Of a stretch of 64,000 bases of DNA, positions 19,844 through 28,877 are shown in pieces; positions within the stretch are counted from its first letter, which is position 1, and each line of letters opens with the position of its first letter. Under the pieces are notes generated by a model. It did no database searches. It saw only the letters and a list, made by a program, of their open reading frames with translations, and was not told where the DNA came from. The position numbers and the translations under genes are program-made. This DNA is from Symmachiella macrocystis (GTDB taxonomy: Bacteria > Planctomycetota > Planctomycetia > Planctomycetales > Planctomycetaceae): NCBI RefSeq assembly GCF_007860075.1, contig NZ_SJPP01000003.1, forward strand, positions 1-64,000, in the 5' to 3' direction.

Positions 19844-19886
19844 AAAAAAGTGCCACCGGCGTTTGGATCGCCCGTGGCACTTTATC
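19844..19886. terminator. Bidirectional hairpin terminator between module 2 and rhlE-like gene
   Basis: A near-perfect hairpin pairs AAAGTGCCAC (19847-19856) with GTGGCACTTT (19874-19883). An inner GGCG/CGCC stem (19858-19861 with 19869-19872) closes a 7-base loop, and a C/C mismatch separates the two stems. Seven As precede it and Ts follow, so it can end transcripts arriving from both convergent genes. Confidence 0.88.
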
Positions 19887-19900
19887 GCATTCATTCGCTC

Positions 19901-21328
19901 TTAGGTCGACTGTGCAGCGCGTTGACCTGATTTCTTCGGCTTGCGACCGGGTCGCCGTTTCGGCTTCGAGGAACCGGAACCGCTCGCGGCTTCAACCTTG
20001 CGGTACTTGCCCGCCCCTTTGCCGCCAGAGCTTTTTGCACCGGAGCTTTTCGCTCCAGAACTATGCGATCCCGGACCCTTGGGACCGGAGCCTTTTGCCC
20101 CCGATCGCTTGGAAGCAGACCGTTTGAACTTCGAACGTTTTGAACCGGCATCCCGGCGACGATGCGACGAACCACCCGATTTGAGCTCAGCAGGCTCGGG
20201 CAAAGATTGCTCGGGATCAATCGGCACCTTTTGCCCGATCAGACGCTCAATCGATCGCAATTCACGACGTTCGTCCGCACAGCAAAACGACAGGGCGATT
20301 CCCTCAGCACCGGCGCGTCCCGTGCGTCCAATGCGATGCACGTAGTTTTCCGGTTCGATCGGCAGGTCGAAGTTGACGACATGTGTAATGTTATCAATGT
20401 CGATTCCACGAGCAGCAACGTCGGTCGCCACAAGCACATTCACTTGTTTGCGGCGAAACGCCTCTAACGCCCGTTGCCGTGCATTTTGCGATTTGTCGCC
20501 ATGAATGGCTGTGGCAGCAATGCCATCTTTGAGTAACTGCTTTTCCAGCAAATTGGCGGTCCGTTTGGTCTTAGTGAACACCAAGGCGCGATCGACACCT
20601 TCACTGGTAAGAATTGTCTTGAGCAGTTTCTTTTTCTCAGCGCGGTCGACATACAACAACCGTTGTTCAATTCGTTCCACGCTTGTCGTTTCGGGCGTCA
20701 CGTTGACGCTGACCGGCTTGTGCAGCAGGCTTTGCGACAACTTAATGATGCTCGGCGGCAAGGTGGCGGAAAAGAACAGCGATTGCCGTTTCTCGGGCAA
20801 ATGGCTGATGATCCGTTTGAGGTCCGGCAGAAATCCCATGTCGAGCATGCGATCCGCTTCGTCCAAAACGAACATTTCCAACTGATCCAGTTTGATGTGT
20901 CCTTGGTTCATCAAATCGAGCAACCGTCCCGGTGTCGCCACCAAGATGTGAGCTCCTCGATTCATAGCCCGGACCTGCTTGCCTTGATTCACACCACCGT
21001 AGACCAAAGCCTGCCGCAGTTTTAAATGTCGCCCATAGACCGCAAAGCTGGCGCCAATCTGGATCGCCAATTCCCGCGTGGGAGCCAAAGCCAAGACTAA
21101 CGGCCGTTTGGGCGTCGACTTGCGATTCCCTTGTCCGAGTTGGTTAAGAATCGGCACGGCGAACGCCGCTGTTTTTCCAGTCCCGGTTTGAGCGCACCCC
21201 AACACATCCCGTCCCTGCATAGTAGCCGGAATGGTCTGCGCCTGGATCGGCGTGGGGGTTTCGTATTTCTCGTCAGCCAATGCACGTTGCACGGGCGCAA
21301 TCAAATCAATTTCCTGAAACGTCTTCAA
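19901..21328 (-). CDS. DEAD-box ATP-dependent RNA helicase, RhlE-like
   Basis: Cytosolic RNA helicase that remodels RNA or ribonucleoproteins. All helicase motifs are present in order: PTPIQAQTIP (Q), AQTGTGKT (I), PTRELAIQI (Ia), TPGRL (Ib), DEAD (II), SAT (III), TDVAARGIDID (V) and HRIGRTGRAG (VI). After about residue 375 comes a basic low-complexity tail of repeated Ser-Gly-Ala-Lys units, consistent with non-specific RNA binding. The protein is 475 residues. The start is TTG at 21328-21326, with GAGGAAA about 6 bases upstream; no in-frame ATG fits. It is most like RhlE or CsdA-type cold-adaptation helicases, but the exact subfamily is inferred. A long gene-free stretch lies upstream. Confidence 0.93.
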   Translation of the reverse strand: MKTFQEIDLIAPVQRALADEKYETPTPIQAQTIPATMQGRDVLGCAQTGTGKTAAFAVPILNQLGQGNRKSTPKRPLVLALAPTRELAIQIGASFAVYGRHLKLRQALVYGGVNQGKQVRAMNRGAHILVATPGRLLDLMNQGHIKLDQLEMFVLDEADRMLDMGFLPDLKRIISHLPEKRQSLFFSATLPPSIIKLSQSLLHKPVSVNVTPETTSVERIEQRLLYVDRAEKKKLLKTILTSEGVDRALVFTKTKRTANLLEKQLLKDGIAATAIHGDKSQNARQRALEAFRRKQVNVLVATDVAARGIDIDNITHVVNFDLPIEPENYVHRIGRTGRAGAEGIALSFCCADERRELRSIERLIGQKVPIDPEQSLPEPAELKSGGSSHRRRDAGSKRSKFKRSASKRSGAKGSGPKGPGSHSSGAKSSGAKSSGGKGAGKYRKVEAASGSGSSKPKRRPGRKPKKSGQRAAQST

Positions 21329-22100
21329 AGGTTTTCCTCAATCTGTGTTACTTTTTCGCCCGGCATCAACGAAGCGGATTTTTGCTAACGTCTCTACGTA
21401 TTCTGGCGATGCAGTCTGGCTGGAACGGTTCCGCAGCCTGGACACTGGTCGTCAGAGGGCTTCATGGGAGTTGCGCGCGATCAACCACGGCGTGGTTGTG
21501 GTTCGCTCAACAACAAGGGCACACTCACAATCGTGGTGTGCGGGAACCGGGGAAAACAGTTCACCGGATCCTCAGATGTTTGCCCAAGTGCAGCAGGTCG
21601 GACCGACTCCACCTATCAACTCGCATTCGCGTTCACGGGAACTCTGGACAAACAAAATCAGTCCCGCCGCAGCCTATAAACTGGCCGCAGTCTCAGGTTT
21701 GCACCTGGCCTAACGCATCATCTTGCGAGCGAATTGTGGATGGTCAAAATGTTGATCGTACGAATTCGGTGCGTCCTCAATAGAACGCAGGCGGCCTTCC
21801 AAAACGGTCAACACAACCCCTGGTCAGCAGCGGAATCATGCGGCTTGCGTGCCGGCACGATAAGTTTCAACGGGTCTGCAGTAGCCTCCAGCTCTGCCAG
21901 AAATCCCCGTTCGACCGGAAAAACGCGTCTCATTCACACAAGACAGCGGTGCTCGCTTATTCCCGGTCGGAATGCTTCGGATTTCCGAAAACCCGAAGTG
22001 CTGAAACAGTATACCCTTAGGAACCCTGTTCGCCAACCCTCAAAGTTCGAAATCTCTCCGTTCGACGTCCAAAACGCGTCGCACAGGCCCGACGACTTAC
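21329..22100. other. 772-base stretch without a recognised gene
   Basis: The stretch lies between the 5' end of the helicase gene and the 3' end of the sulfatase gene, both on the minus strand. The plus-strand frames here have irregular composition, no ribosome sites and no recognisable motif. It contains CCACGGCGTGGTTGTGG-like short inverted repeats near 21487. Candidates are a long 5' leader of the helicase mRNA, an unrecognised RNA, or decayed coding sequence. Confidence 0.4.
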
Positions 22101-23549
22101 CTAAAAGTCACGAAACGGCCCCCGCGGTTCCGCAGCTGCCATCTCCTTCTTCCATTGGGCAAAACGCGTCTGCAATTTGGCCAACATTTCCGGATTCACC
22201 GCCGACAAATCATGTTTTTCGCCGATATCGCTCGACAGATCGTACAGTCCGGTGCCGCGTTTCGATTGGACCCATTTGTAGTTTCCCACACGCGCCGCCC
22301 GGTCGCCTCGACGTTCCCAAAACATTTCTGTCCGCTCCGATTTTTTCTCACCAGTCAATACCGGCAGCATGTCAAACCCGTCGTAGACAATATCCTCGGG
22401 AAGTTTTGCCCCGGCCAATCGCGCGAACATCGGAAACAGTTCTAACGCTGTCAGAAACTCATCCGAAACGCTGTCGGCGGGAATCCGTCCGGGAAATCGT
22501 GCGATGAATGGGACGCGGATGCCCCCTTCGAACATCAGCCCTTTGCGCCCCCGCAGCGGAGAATTGTCAGCTGTACCGCTGCCGCCGTTGTCGGAAAAAA
22601 AGACCACCAATGTGTTGTCGGCCAGTTCATATTCGTCCAACAGGCCCAGCACTTCGCCGATGGCATCATCCATACAGGTGATCGATGCCAGATATTCCAA
22701 CCGCCCCTTCTGCTTGCTCGGCACAAGCGCTTCTTGGCCGTACCGTTTTCCTTTGACCAATTTGTCCTTGTACTGCGGATACATCTTCTTGTACCGCTCC
22801 GGGGCTTGTGCGGCGCCGCGGATTTTGGGATCAAGGTTCGATGCCCCGTGCGGAGCATTAAACGGCTGGTAGAGAAAAAACGGCTGGTCCTTGTGCTCTT
22901 TGACAAACTGAGCCGCTTCGTTTTGAAACAAATAGGTGCAATACGTCCCCTGCTCCGCCGTGGTCGGTTGATTGTCACGGAACATCGACGGCACGCCGTA
23001 CCGCTCATGCGTGAAATAATCGATCCCAGTATTGGCAAATCCGTAATACCGGTCGAAGCCGTTTTGGAGTGGCAAAAACCGCAGCAACTGTCCGCCGTCC
23101 CATTTGCCAAACACCGCCGTCGCATAGCCGGCCTGCTTGAGCACCTCGGATATCATTACCTCCTGCTCATCCATCCCTAACACGCGTTCCGGGGTCACAG
23201 CGTATTCCTCAGCTGTGAAGGTTTTGCCGTAGTCCGCCACATCATTGCGGATCATATCGTACAGGCCGTTCCGCTGTGGATAACGCCCAGTCAGAATACT
23301 CCCCCGCGACGGCGTACAAGCGGGCCACGTCACATAAAAATTCGTGCAACGCACCCCCTGTTTCGCCAACTGATCCAAGTGCGGCGTCTTGACTTCATCA
23401 CTGCCGAAGCAACCCAGATCGCGATAGCCCTGGTCGTCGCTCACAATCAGCACAATATTCGGCGGCTGTGGCGGAGCAGCAACTCCGGCGTAACTGATTG
23501 AGATCACAGCGATCACGAATACGGTGATTCGCGAAGATAGGCGAAACAT
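22101..23549 (-). CDS. Secreted sulfatase
   Basis: Arylsulfatase-family hydrolase of sulfate esters, exported by a cleavable signal (FVIAVISISYAGVAA). Metal-binding residues are in IVLIVSDDQGYRDLGCFG. The formylglycine signature is CTPSRGSILTGRYPQRNGL, with the Cys to be converted by a formylglycine-generating enzyme. Further sites are FFLYQPFNAPHGASN and VVFFSDNGGSGTADNSPLRGRKG. The usual GKWHLG motif reads GKWDGG here, a notable substitution next to the active site. The length of 482 residues is normal. The ATG at 23549 follows AGGGAG. It stands alone, divergent from the RTX gene. The substrate cannot be read; planctomycete sulfatases typically act on sulfated algal polysaccharides or related glycans. 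Confidence 0.93.
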   Translation of the reverse strand: MFRLSSRITVFVIAVISISYAGVAAPPQPPNIVLIVSDDQGYRDLGCFGSDEVKTPHLDQLAKQGVRCTNFYVTWPACTPSRGSILTGRYPQRNGLYDMIRNDVADYGKTFTAEEYAVTPERVLGMDEQEVMISEVLKQAGYATAVFGKWDGGQLLRFLPLQNGFDRYYGFANTGIDYFTHERYGVPSMFRDNQPTTAEQGTYCTYLFQNEAAQFVKEHKDQPFFLYQPFNAPHGASNLDPKIRGAAQAPERYKKMYPQYKDKLVKGKRYGQEALVPSKQKGRLEYLASITCMDDAIGEVLGLLDEYELADNTLVVFFSDNGGSGTADNSPLRGRKGLMFEGGIRVPFIARFPGRIPADSVSDEFLTALELFPMFARLAGAKLPEDIVYDGFDMLPVLTGEKKSERTEMFWERRGDRAARVGNYKWVQSKRGTGLYDLSSDIGEKHDLSAVNPEMLAKLQTRFAQWKKEMAAAEPRGPFRDF

Positions 23550-23822
23550 ATCGGTTACTCCCTGGGGTTCAGCATCAGGTGGATGATTCCATAGGCTGCA
23601 TTATGGCATTCACACGTTTTCGCTTCAAACGCCCCATCATTAACGCGTAACGCTTTCAGAAATAAGGCGGCAGATCAAAGACTTCCCAAGTGTTACAAGT
23701 TTTTCTTGCGATTTTCCAACATTTTTAGAAATCGTTGGCGTGTCGCTGCCATGCTTGGGCATTTCAGTGTAGAGGACGACACAAACATCACACACGAATA
23801 AAAACCTGAAAGCCACGCGATA

Positions 23823-24932
23823 ATGCTGAACAACAAACACCAACGAAAATTGATGATCGAATCCCTCGAAGACCGCAAATTGATGACCGCCAACATGGAG
23901 ATTGGGGAGTCGGTCGTTGTTGGGGGATCAACCTTGCCCAAAGGCAATCAGCAACTGTTCATCCAGGGATCGGCCGGTGACGACCACATCGAAATCTCCT
24001 ACCACTCACGGCAGGCTGGCGTTACCAAAGTCCAAGCGACCATCCGCGACGCTGACGGGAATGTTTTGATTCAAAACATCTACAACTCCGAAGATTTTGA
24101 ACAAATCGAAGTTGCTGGAGCAGGCGGAAACGACACGATCATCAACAATACCCTCTACCGCATGGCAGCCGATGGCGGTAGCGGCGATGACACAATCTAC
24201 GGTGGTGCCGCAAACGATATTCTCATTGGTTCACTTGGAAATGATTACCTAAACGGCCGCTTCGGTAACGATGAAATCTCCGGCGGGTGGATGCTGTATG
24301 TGGAATCGTCATCTTACGTTGCCCATCAGGAGTCTGACGGATTTGATCACGGCAATGATACGTTAATTGGTGGCAGCGGCAGCGATGAACTCTACGGCGG
24401 ATTCGGGAACGACAAAATTCAAGGGGGGAGCGGCAATGACAACATTATCGGCGGCAGTGGTAACGACACACTAAACGGTGGCTACGGCGCAGATATGATT
24501 TGGGGCGACTACCCGGATGAACTGAGACATACAATAGGTTACGTTGAGAACGGGAACGACGTGCTCAATGGCGGACGTGGAAACGACACACTTTCCGGCG
24601 GCGATGGCAACGATACGATTTTCGGTTCTTTCGGAGATGACGAACTATTCGGCAAGAAAGGCGATGATCTTTTGAAGGGAGGAGACGGTAACGATCGAAT
24701 CCACGGCGAAGAAGGCAACGATGAACTGTTTGGGCAAGGAGGAGTTGACTTCCTCTTCGGCCAGGAAGGCAACGATACGCTGACCGGTGGCGGTGGCTTC
24801 GACTACACAATCGGCGGAGCCGGTTCCGATAGCATCGCACGGGAATGGGAGATCATCTGGTCCGACCGTATGTTTCCTTACTTCAACATCCGTCCACACG
24901 ATTTCACTTCAAACCAAGATACCTGGATCTAA
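23823..24932 (+). CDS. RTX-type calcium-binding repeat protein with planctomycete export motif
   Basis: Secreted protein of 369 residues. The N-terminal RKLMIESLEDRKLMTAN matches the planctomycete extracellular motif found on many exported proteins of the phylum, instead of a classical signal peptide. From about residue 100 to 345 it is built of nonapeptide hemolysin-type repeats of the form GGxGxDxLx (GGSGDDTIYGGAANDILIG, GGRGNDTLSGGDGNDTIFG), which fold as a calcium-loaded parallel beta-roll. Two less regular inserts interrupt the repeats, near residues 155-180 and 225-245. No enzymatic domain is visible, so a structural, adhesive or matrix role is likely. No type I secretion gene is nearby. 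A strong terminator follows. Confidence 0.88.
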   Translation: MLNNKHQRKLMIESLEDRKLMTANMEIGESVVVGGSTLPKGNQQLFIQGSAGDDHIEISYHSRQAGVTKVQATIRDADGNVLIQNIYNSEDFEQIEVAGAGGNDTIINNTLYRMAADGGSGDDTIYGGAANDILIGSLGNDYLNGRFGNDEISGGWMLYVESSSYVAHQESDGFDHGNDTLIGGSGSDELYGGFGNDKIQGGSGNDNIIGGSGNDTLNGGYGADMIWGDYPDELRHTIGYVENGNDVLNGGRGNDTLSGGDGNDTIFGSFGDDELFGKKGDDLLKGGDGNDRIHGEEGNDELFGQGGVDFLFGQEGNDTLTGGGGFDYTIGGAGSDSIAREWEIIWSDRMFPYFNIRPHDFTSNQDTWI

Positions 24933-24949
24933 ACCTGAGTTAGATTAAA

Positions 24950-24981
24950 CACAACACCCTACCGTTTGGCAGGGTGTTGTG
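24950..24981. terminator. Bidirectional hairpin terminator
   Basis: A perfect 11-base inverted repeat pairs CACAACACCCT (24950-24960) with AGGGTGTTGTG (24971-24981) around a 10-base loop. It lies between the convergent RTX and esterase genes and can serve both. The T-tract is short, so termination efficiency is uncertain. Confidence 0.75.
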
Positions 24982-24994
24982 ACTGGACGAGGCT

Positions 24995-25906
24995 TCACTG
25001 AGAATTCAGCAATTTATCCATCAAGAACGCATTCGCATTCAGGTATTTGTCGGAGTTCGAGACGCCTTTGATCAGCAAATAACATTCGTGCTTCTCGGCG
25101 TCGGCTTTTTCCTTCATCTTCACTCCGTAGACCGGATGATGAATCCCATGACCGGCGCTCACCGACGGAAGTTTCATATTGTTTCCGTAAGTCATTAGTA
25201 GCGGCGGGTCGTTTCCGTCGAGGTGGTTGTAAGGTGAGAATTCCTTGTACAACGCCTCGTGTTTGTCATAGTTTTTTAGCGCACCTTCGATTGTCGGTTC
25301 ACCGACCGCCATATTGATCATGCGATGCTTCAGCACGTTGGGGCCTAACCACGGCTCGATCACTTTAGGATCGATCGAGACCTGACCTCCACCAACAGCC
25401 GCCGCGCAGACACGTGTAGATTCGCGTAACACCGGATCTTTTGCATCGGGATTGGCCAGATCATCGTGCAATAGCAACCACATCGAGGTACAGGCGCCCG
25501 CGCTACCCCCGGTTAAGGCAATGAGCTTGGTATCGATGTTCCAGTCATCCGCTTTGGTCCGCAGAAACTGAATCGACCGCGCCGCATCATGTACAGGAGC
25601 CGGCAACGGATACTTACCCGTATGCCGATAATTGATCGCCGCATAGGAGATCCCCTTATCCAGAAACGGTTGGAATCGCGCCTGCATTTGTTTCTTATCC
25701 CCGGCCGTCCAACCGCCACCGTGAATATAAACCAACAACGGCCGCGGCCCTTCCCCTTCGGCCTGCCAGAAGTCGAGTACGTTTTCCGCGAACGGACCGT
25801 AAGAGACGTCAGCGGCCGTCGGCGCGTCTTGCTCCGGTTTCTCCGCCGCTTGCAATACGGTCGTTGTGGCTACAAGGACCATAAATAATGATATAACAAT
25901 TCTCAT
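24995..25906 (-). CDS. Secreted alpha/beta-hydrolase (carboxylesterase-like)
   Basis: Exported esterase or lipase of the hormone-sensitive-lipase/BD-FAE type. A signal peptide (MRIVISLFMVLVATTTVLQAAE) is followed by the oxyanion-hole motif YIHGGGWTAGDKKQ, then the nucleophile elbow GGSAGACTS, with candidate Asp and His residues downstream (SAGHGIHHPVYG). It is 303 residues long. The start is the ATG at 25906, with AGGAAGAC at correct spacing; the frame is open further upstream to 25948 but without support. It follows the M20 amidohydrolase gene on the same strand by about 120 bases. Many planctomycete relatives de-acetylate plant or algal polysaccharides; that role is only a possibility here. 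Confidence 0.88.
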   Translation of the reverse strand: MRIVISLFMVLVATTTVLQAAEKPEQDAPTAADVSYGPFAENVLDFWQAEGEGPRPLLVYIHGGGWTAGDKKQMQARFQPFLDKGISYAAINYRHTGKYPLPAPVHDAARSIQFLRTKADDWNIDTKLIALTGGSAGACTSMWLLLHDDLANPDAKDPVLRESTRVCAAAVGGGQVSIDPKVIEPWLGPNVLKHRMINMAVGEPTIEGALKNYDKHEALYKEFSPYNHLDGNDPPLLMTYGNNMKLPSVSAGHGIHHPVYGVKMKEKADAEKHECYLLIKGVSNSDKYLNANAFLMDKLLNSQ

Positions 25907-26027
25907 ATTGTCTTCCTGTGAGGTGGATATATTCATAGAATTCATCACGCTATAGCCATCTTAGTCGCGTTACGGACAGGCCAATCGCGTGCTTCGCATC
26001 ATACCATGCGTGGCCGCTGATCGCCCG

Positions 26028-27365
26028 TTATTGGTCGCCATCGAAATACTCGGTTTGAAAAACCGCGCGTTGGCAATCCAGATATTCCTCTTTGGTCATC
26101 GCAACTTCGTGATTCGCCATCACCCGCTGAGCGTTCGTCGCGTCGCCATGGAGCAGATCGATGGCCATCGTTGCCAACGTCTTGGCCGGCGCCAAGTAAC
26201 CCGCATCGGCATCAGAAATATGCCAATCGATTTGGTGATGCGAACCGCTGGCACCGGTCATCATCGGATGCAGCACAGGCATGATTTGACTCAGATCCCC
26301 GGCATCGGTCGAACCGCCTGCGTGTGGATAGTCGCGATAGCCATCGCTCCCCAATATCGCACCGGCATTGTTGCGGAATAGCTCCGCCAACTCGGGGTCA
26401 TTTCGCAACGGCAAATTGCCGGGGACCGTTTCGATCTCCACCCGGCACCCCATCGCCATGGCGGCGCCGCGCAACGCGCGATCGACCTTGGACGCCGCAT
26501 CGAGAATCGCCGCAGGTGTTCTTCCGCGAACGTATGTCTCCAGACACACCTCGGCCGGCACGATATTTACCAAATCGCCCCCCTTGGTAATAATCGGATG
26601 CACCCGCACGCAATCTTCATCGCGAAACGTCTCCCGCTGCGCGTTGATGGCACTCAGCGCCAGCTGGGCGGCATTGAGCGCGTTGACGCCCCGTTCGGGA
26701 AAACCTCCGGCATGGGATGCCTTTCCCAAAAACCGGATGTTCTTGGCTAGAAAACCGTTCGACGATGGCGCCAACCCCATCCGGCCTTCGTGGACGTCGG
26801 GACTGGTCGAGTGAATCATCACCGCCATGTCCACATCATCAAATAGCCCCAATCGAATCAATTCCTGTTTGCCGGTCAGAAATGAAGTGCGGCCCTGTTT
26901 GACCAATCCCAGCCGGTAACCAATCTCGACATACTCCTCGGCCGGTACGGCGAAAAACACGATCGTGCCGGCAAGTTGTTCCGCCACACCCGATTGTGAC
27001 AGCCCCAGCGCCGCTCCCAACATGCCGGCGATTTGCGCATTGTGTCCGCAAGCGTGTGCTGCCCCGGTCTCTGCGCAAGCGCGAGGATGATCCGGCACCT
27101 GCAGCGCGTCCAATTCCCCCATCAACGCCACCGTCGGCCCCGGCTTTCCGCCTCGCAAAACCGCCTTCACGCCGGTAATCGCCAATTGATCATCGAACGA
27201 TAACCCGAAGTCCGTGAAAGTCTCCTTAACCAAATCCGCTGTGCGATATTCCTTAAAACCAAGCTCCGGCGCATCCATGATCGCTTCTCCGATCCCCACA
27301 ACGGTCTCGCGGCGCGCACCAATTTCATCAGTAAGGTGCTGCTTCAACTCAGCGCAACTATTCAT
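26028..27365 (-). CDS. M20 family amidohydrolase (aminoacylase/AbgB-like)
   Basis: Zinc-dependent amidohydrolase that cleaves an N-acyl or aminobenzoyl-type amide bond; the substrate is unknown. Motifs of the M20D group are clear: MDAPELGFKEYRTADLV, ALMGELDALQ, the metal-binding HACGHNAQIAGMLGAALGL (Asn replaces the usual Asp of HACGHD), VPAEEYVEIGYR, GKASHAGGFPERGVNALNA, and a C-terminal metal-binding GASGSHHQIDWH. The product is 445 residues. The ATG at 27365 is preferred over 27371, because AGGAG then lies 7 bases upstream rather than 1. No signal peptide is seen, so it is cytosolic. It is 30 bases downstream of the DUF3748-like gene and probably co-transcribed. Confidence 0.9.
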   Translation of the reverse strand: MNSCAELKQHLTDEIGARRETVVGIGEAIMDAPELGFKEYRTADLVKETFTDFGLSFDDQLAITGVKAVLRGGKPGPTVALMGELDALQVPDHPRACAETGAAHACGHNAQIAGMLGAALGLSQSGVAEQLAGTIVFFAVPAEEYVEIGYRLGLVKQGRTSFLTGKQELIRLGLFDDVDMAVMIHSTSPDVHEGRMGLAPSSNGFLAKNIRFLGKASHAGGFPERGVNALNAAQLALSAINAQRETFRDEDCVRVHPIITKGGDLVNIVPAEVCLETYVRGRTPAAILDAASKVDRALRGAAMAMGCRVEIETVPGNLPLRNDPELAELFRNNAGAILGSDGYRDYPHAGGSTDAGDLSQIMPVLHPMMTGASGSHHQIDWHISDADAGYLAPAKTLATMAIDLLHGDATNAQRVMANHEVAMTKEEYLDCQRAVFQTEYFDGDQ

Positions 27366-27394
27366 CGCCATACTCCTACCACAAACGGCGTGCG

Positions 27395-28774
27395 CTACGG
27401 GGCGCTCTGATTGAAATCAACTGCGAAGATCTGCGTCACATTCTTGCCATCCGTCGCCACGCTACGGTTATAGGCCAACGTCTCGCCGTCGTGACTCCAC
27501 ACCAACGCGTACGCTGCCGTGTTGCCATCGCTCAGCACATGACTTTTGCCAAAGTCCGCACCGGGCTCCACGTCGGCGACGAGAACCTTATTCCCGGCAA
27601 CAAACGCAATGAATTTCCCCGAGGGATGCCAACGCGCATCGGTATCGACACCCCCTTTAACAAATGTTGCTTGCCGCGGTTCTCCTCCGGTAGGCGAGAT
27701 CAGAAAAATCTGCCAGTCGCCTTGAGCATCGCGCATCCGAAACGAGATTTGCGAACCATCGTGGGAACTGCGGGCGATTCCCTCGCAACCGGGGTACTTC
27801 GCCTCAGCGGTGTGCGTCAACCGTCGTTGCACCGCACCGGCCGGCGGCATCGGAAAACGCGTGTCGGTCCCTTCCAGCGGTCCCAACGGCCCTGGTTTGG
27901 TGACGTCTTCGGGAATGTCGACAATATACAACTCGTCGAGCGGTTCTCCATGCTTGTCACGCGTCGTGCCAATAAACGCGCGGGCCAATTGCCGGCCACC
28001 ATCTTCGCGACGGTATCCGTTTTGTCCGACCCAACTATCCGCAGCGGCATGCGAGATTTCGTCGCTGCCCGGCTTGGGTTCGGGTGTGACGACCACGACC
28101 AAGACCGAATAGCCTTCACCATGCGACAAAAACTGCGGCGACGCCGGGACCTGGACCGGATGCCCCAATTTCGTCACACCAATTGTCCGCAGATCCAGAT
28201 GCTTGCCGGTCTTCAAACCGTGCGCGCGGACGACCGCGTCATTGTACGTAAAACCGACCCACTTCCCATCCCCGGAGAATTCATGCCGGTGCGTTCCACC
28301 GCGCAGCGCTCCCGGCGTGTAAGGCGCTTGCGTATCGCGGGCGTCGGCAAACCGAATACTCCCGTCGCCATCTCCACTCACGATGCCAGCGATGCGGCGG
28401 TGTTTTTCGTATTGGTCTTCCGCACCGGTCGGCTGCAGTGGTCCGTGAATGAAGATCACCTCGTCACGATCCGGCGCATAGCTGGCCGCCAACACGCCCG
28501 GACCAAAGGCGTTGGGATGCTGGGGTGTATACAGTTGCGTAATCTCACCCGTGGCAATTTCGACTTTCGCAATCACCCGCGCTTGAGACAAGTCGGGACC
28601 GGACCGCGTATCGAACACCAAAAACCGGTCGTCCGGCGAGAAATTGTCGTTGTTATCCAACTCATGGTTGAACGCCCTGTCCTGTGTGATCTGTCGCTCT
28701 TGCGCACTCGATTGCATCGTCATCAAAAGTAACACACCTCCCGCCACAAACCCAAAGATTCGGAGATTTGGCAT
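27395..28774 (-). CDS. DUF3748-like exported beta-propeller protein
   Basis: Predicted exported protein of 459 residues. It resembles the DUF3748 family (E. coli YidR) and TolB-like WD40/PD40 propellers. The N-terminus is a signal peptide or membrane anchor (IFGFVAGGVLLLMTMQSSA). Propeller signatures include NDNFSPDDRFLVFDTRSG, HEFSGDGKWVGFTYNDAVV, RSSHDGSQISFRMRDAQGDW, DARWHPSGKFIAFVAGNKV and YALVWSHDGETLAYNRS, which give at least five blades. The function is unknown. The ATG at 28774 is taken as the start; a TTG four codons upstream is possible. It precedes the M20 amidohydrolase gene on the same strand, and the pairing may reflect a shared substrate. Confidence 0.75.
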   Translation of the reverse strand: MPNLRIFGFVAGGVLLLMTMQSSAQERQITQDRAFNHELDNNDNFSPDDRFLVFDTRSGPDLSQARVIAKVEIATGEITQLYTPQHPNAFGPGVLAASYAPDRDEVIFIHGPLQPTGAEDQYEKHRRIAGIVSGDGDGSIRFADARDTQAPYTPGALRGGTHRHEFSGDGKWVGFTYNDAVVRAHGLKTGKHLDLRTIGVTKLGHPVQVPASPQFLSHGEGYSVLVVVVTPEPKPGSDEISHAAADSWVGQNGYRREDGGRQLARAFIGTTRDKHGEPLDELYIVDIPEDVTKPGPLGPLEGTDTRFPMPPAGAVQRRLTHTAEAKYPGCEGIARSSHDGSQISFRMRDAQGDWQIFLISPTGGEPRQATFVKGGVDTDARWHPSGKFIAFVAGNKVLVADVEPGADFGKSHVLSDGNTAAYALVWSHDGETLAYNRSVATDGKNVTQIFAVDFNQSAP

Positions 28775-28877
28775 TCTCTGTTCCAATAATTATTTACTTG
28801 TTGATCCTATTCAGACAGCGAGGGGACCAAATCGAATGTCTCCTGGCCACCCACATTTACAATTTTACACGACGGGT

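Noticed and set aside
21734-22507. 257-codon open frame on the plus strand
   Set aside because: Half of it is antisense to the sulfatase gene, and the rest is Pro/Ser/Arg-rich with no resemblance. No ribosome site was seen.
27491-28732. 413-codon open frame on the plus strand
   Set aside because: Antisense to the DUF3748-like propeller gene; Arg/His-rich translation with no family pattern and no ribosome site.
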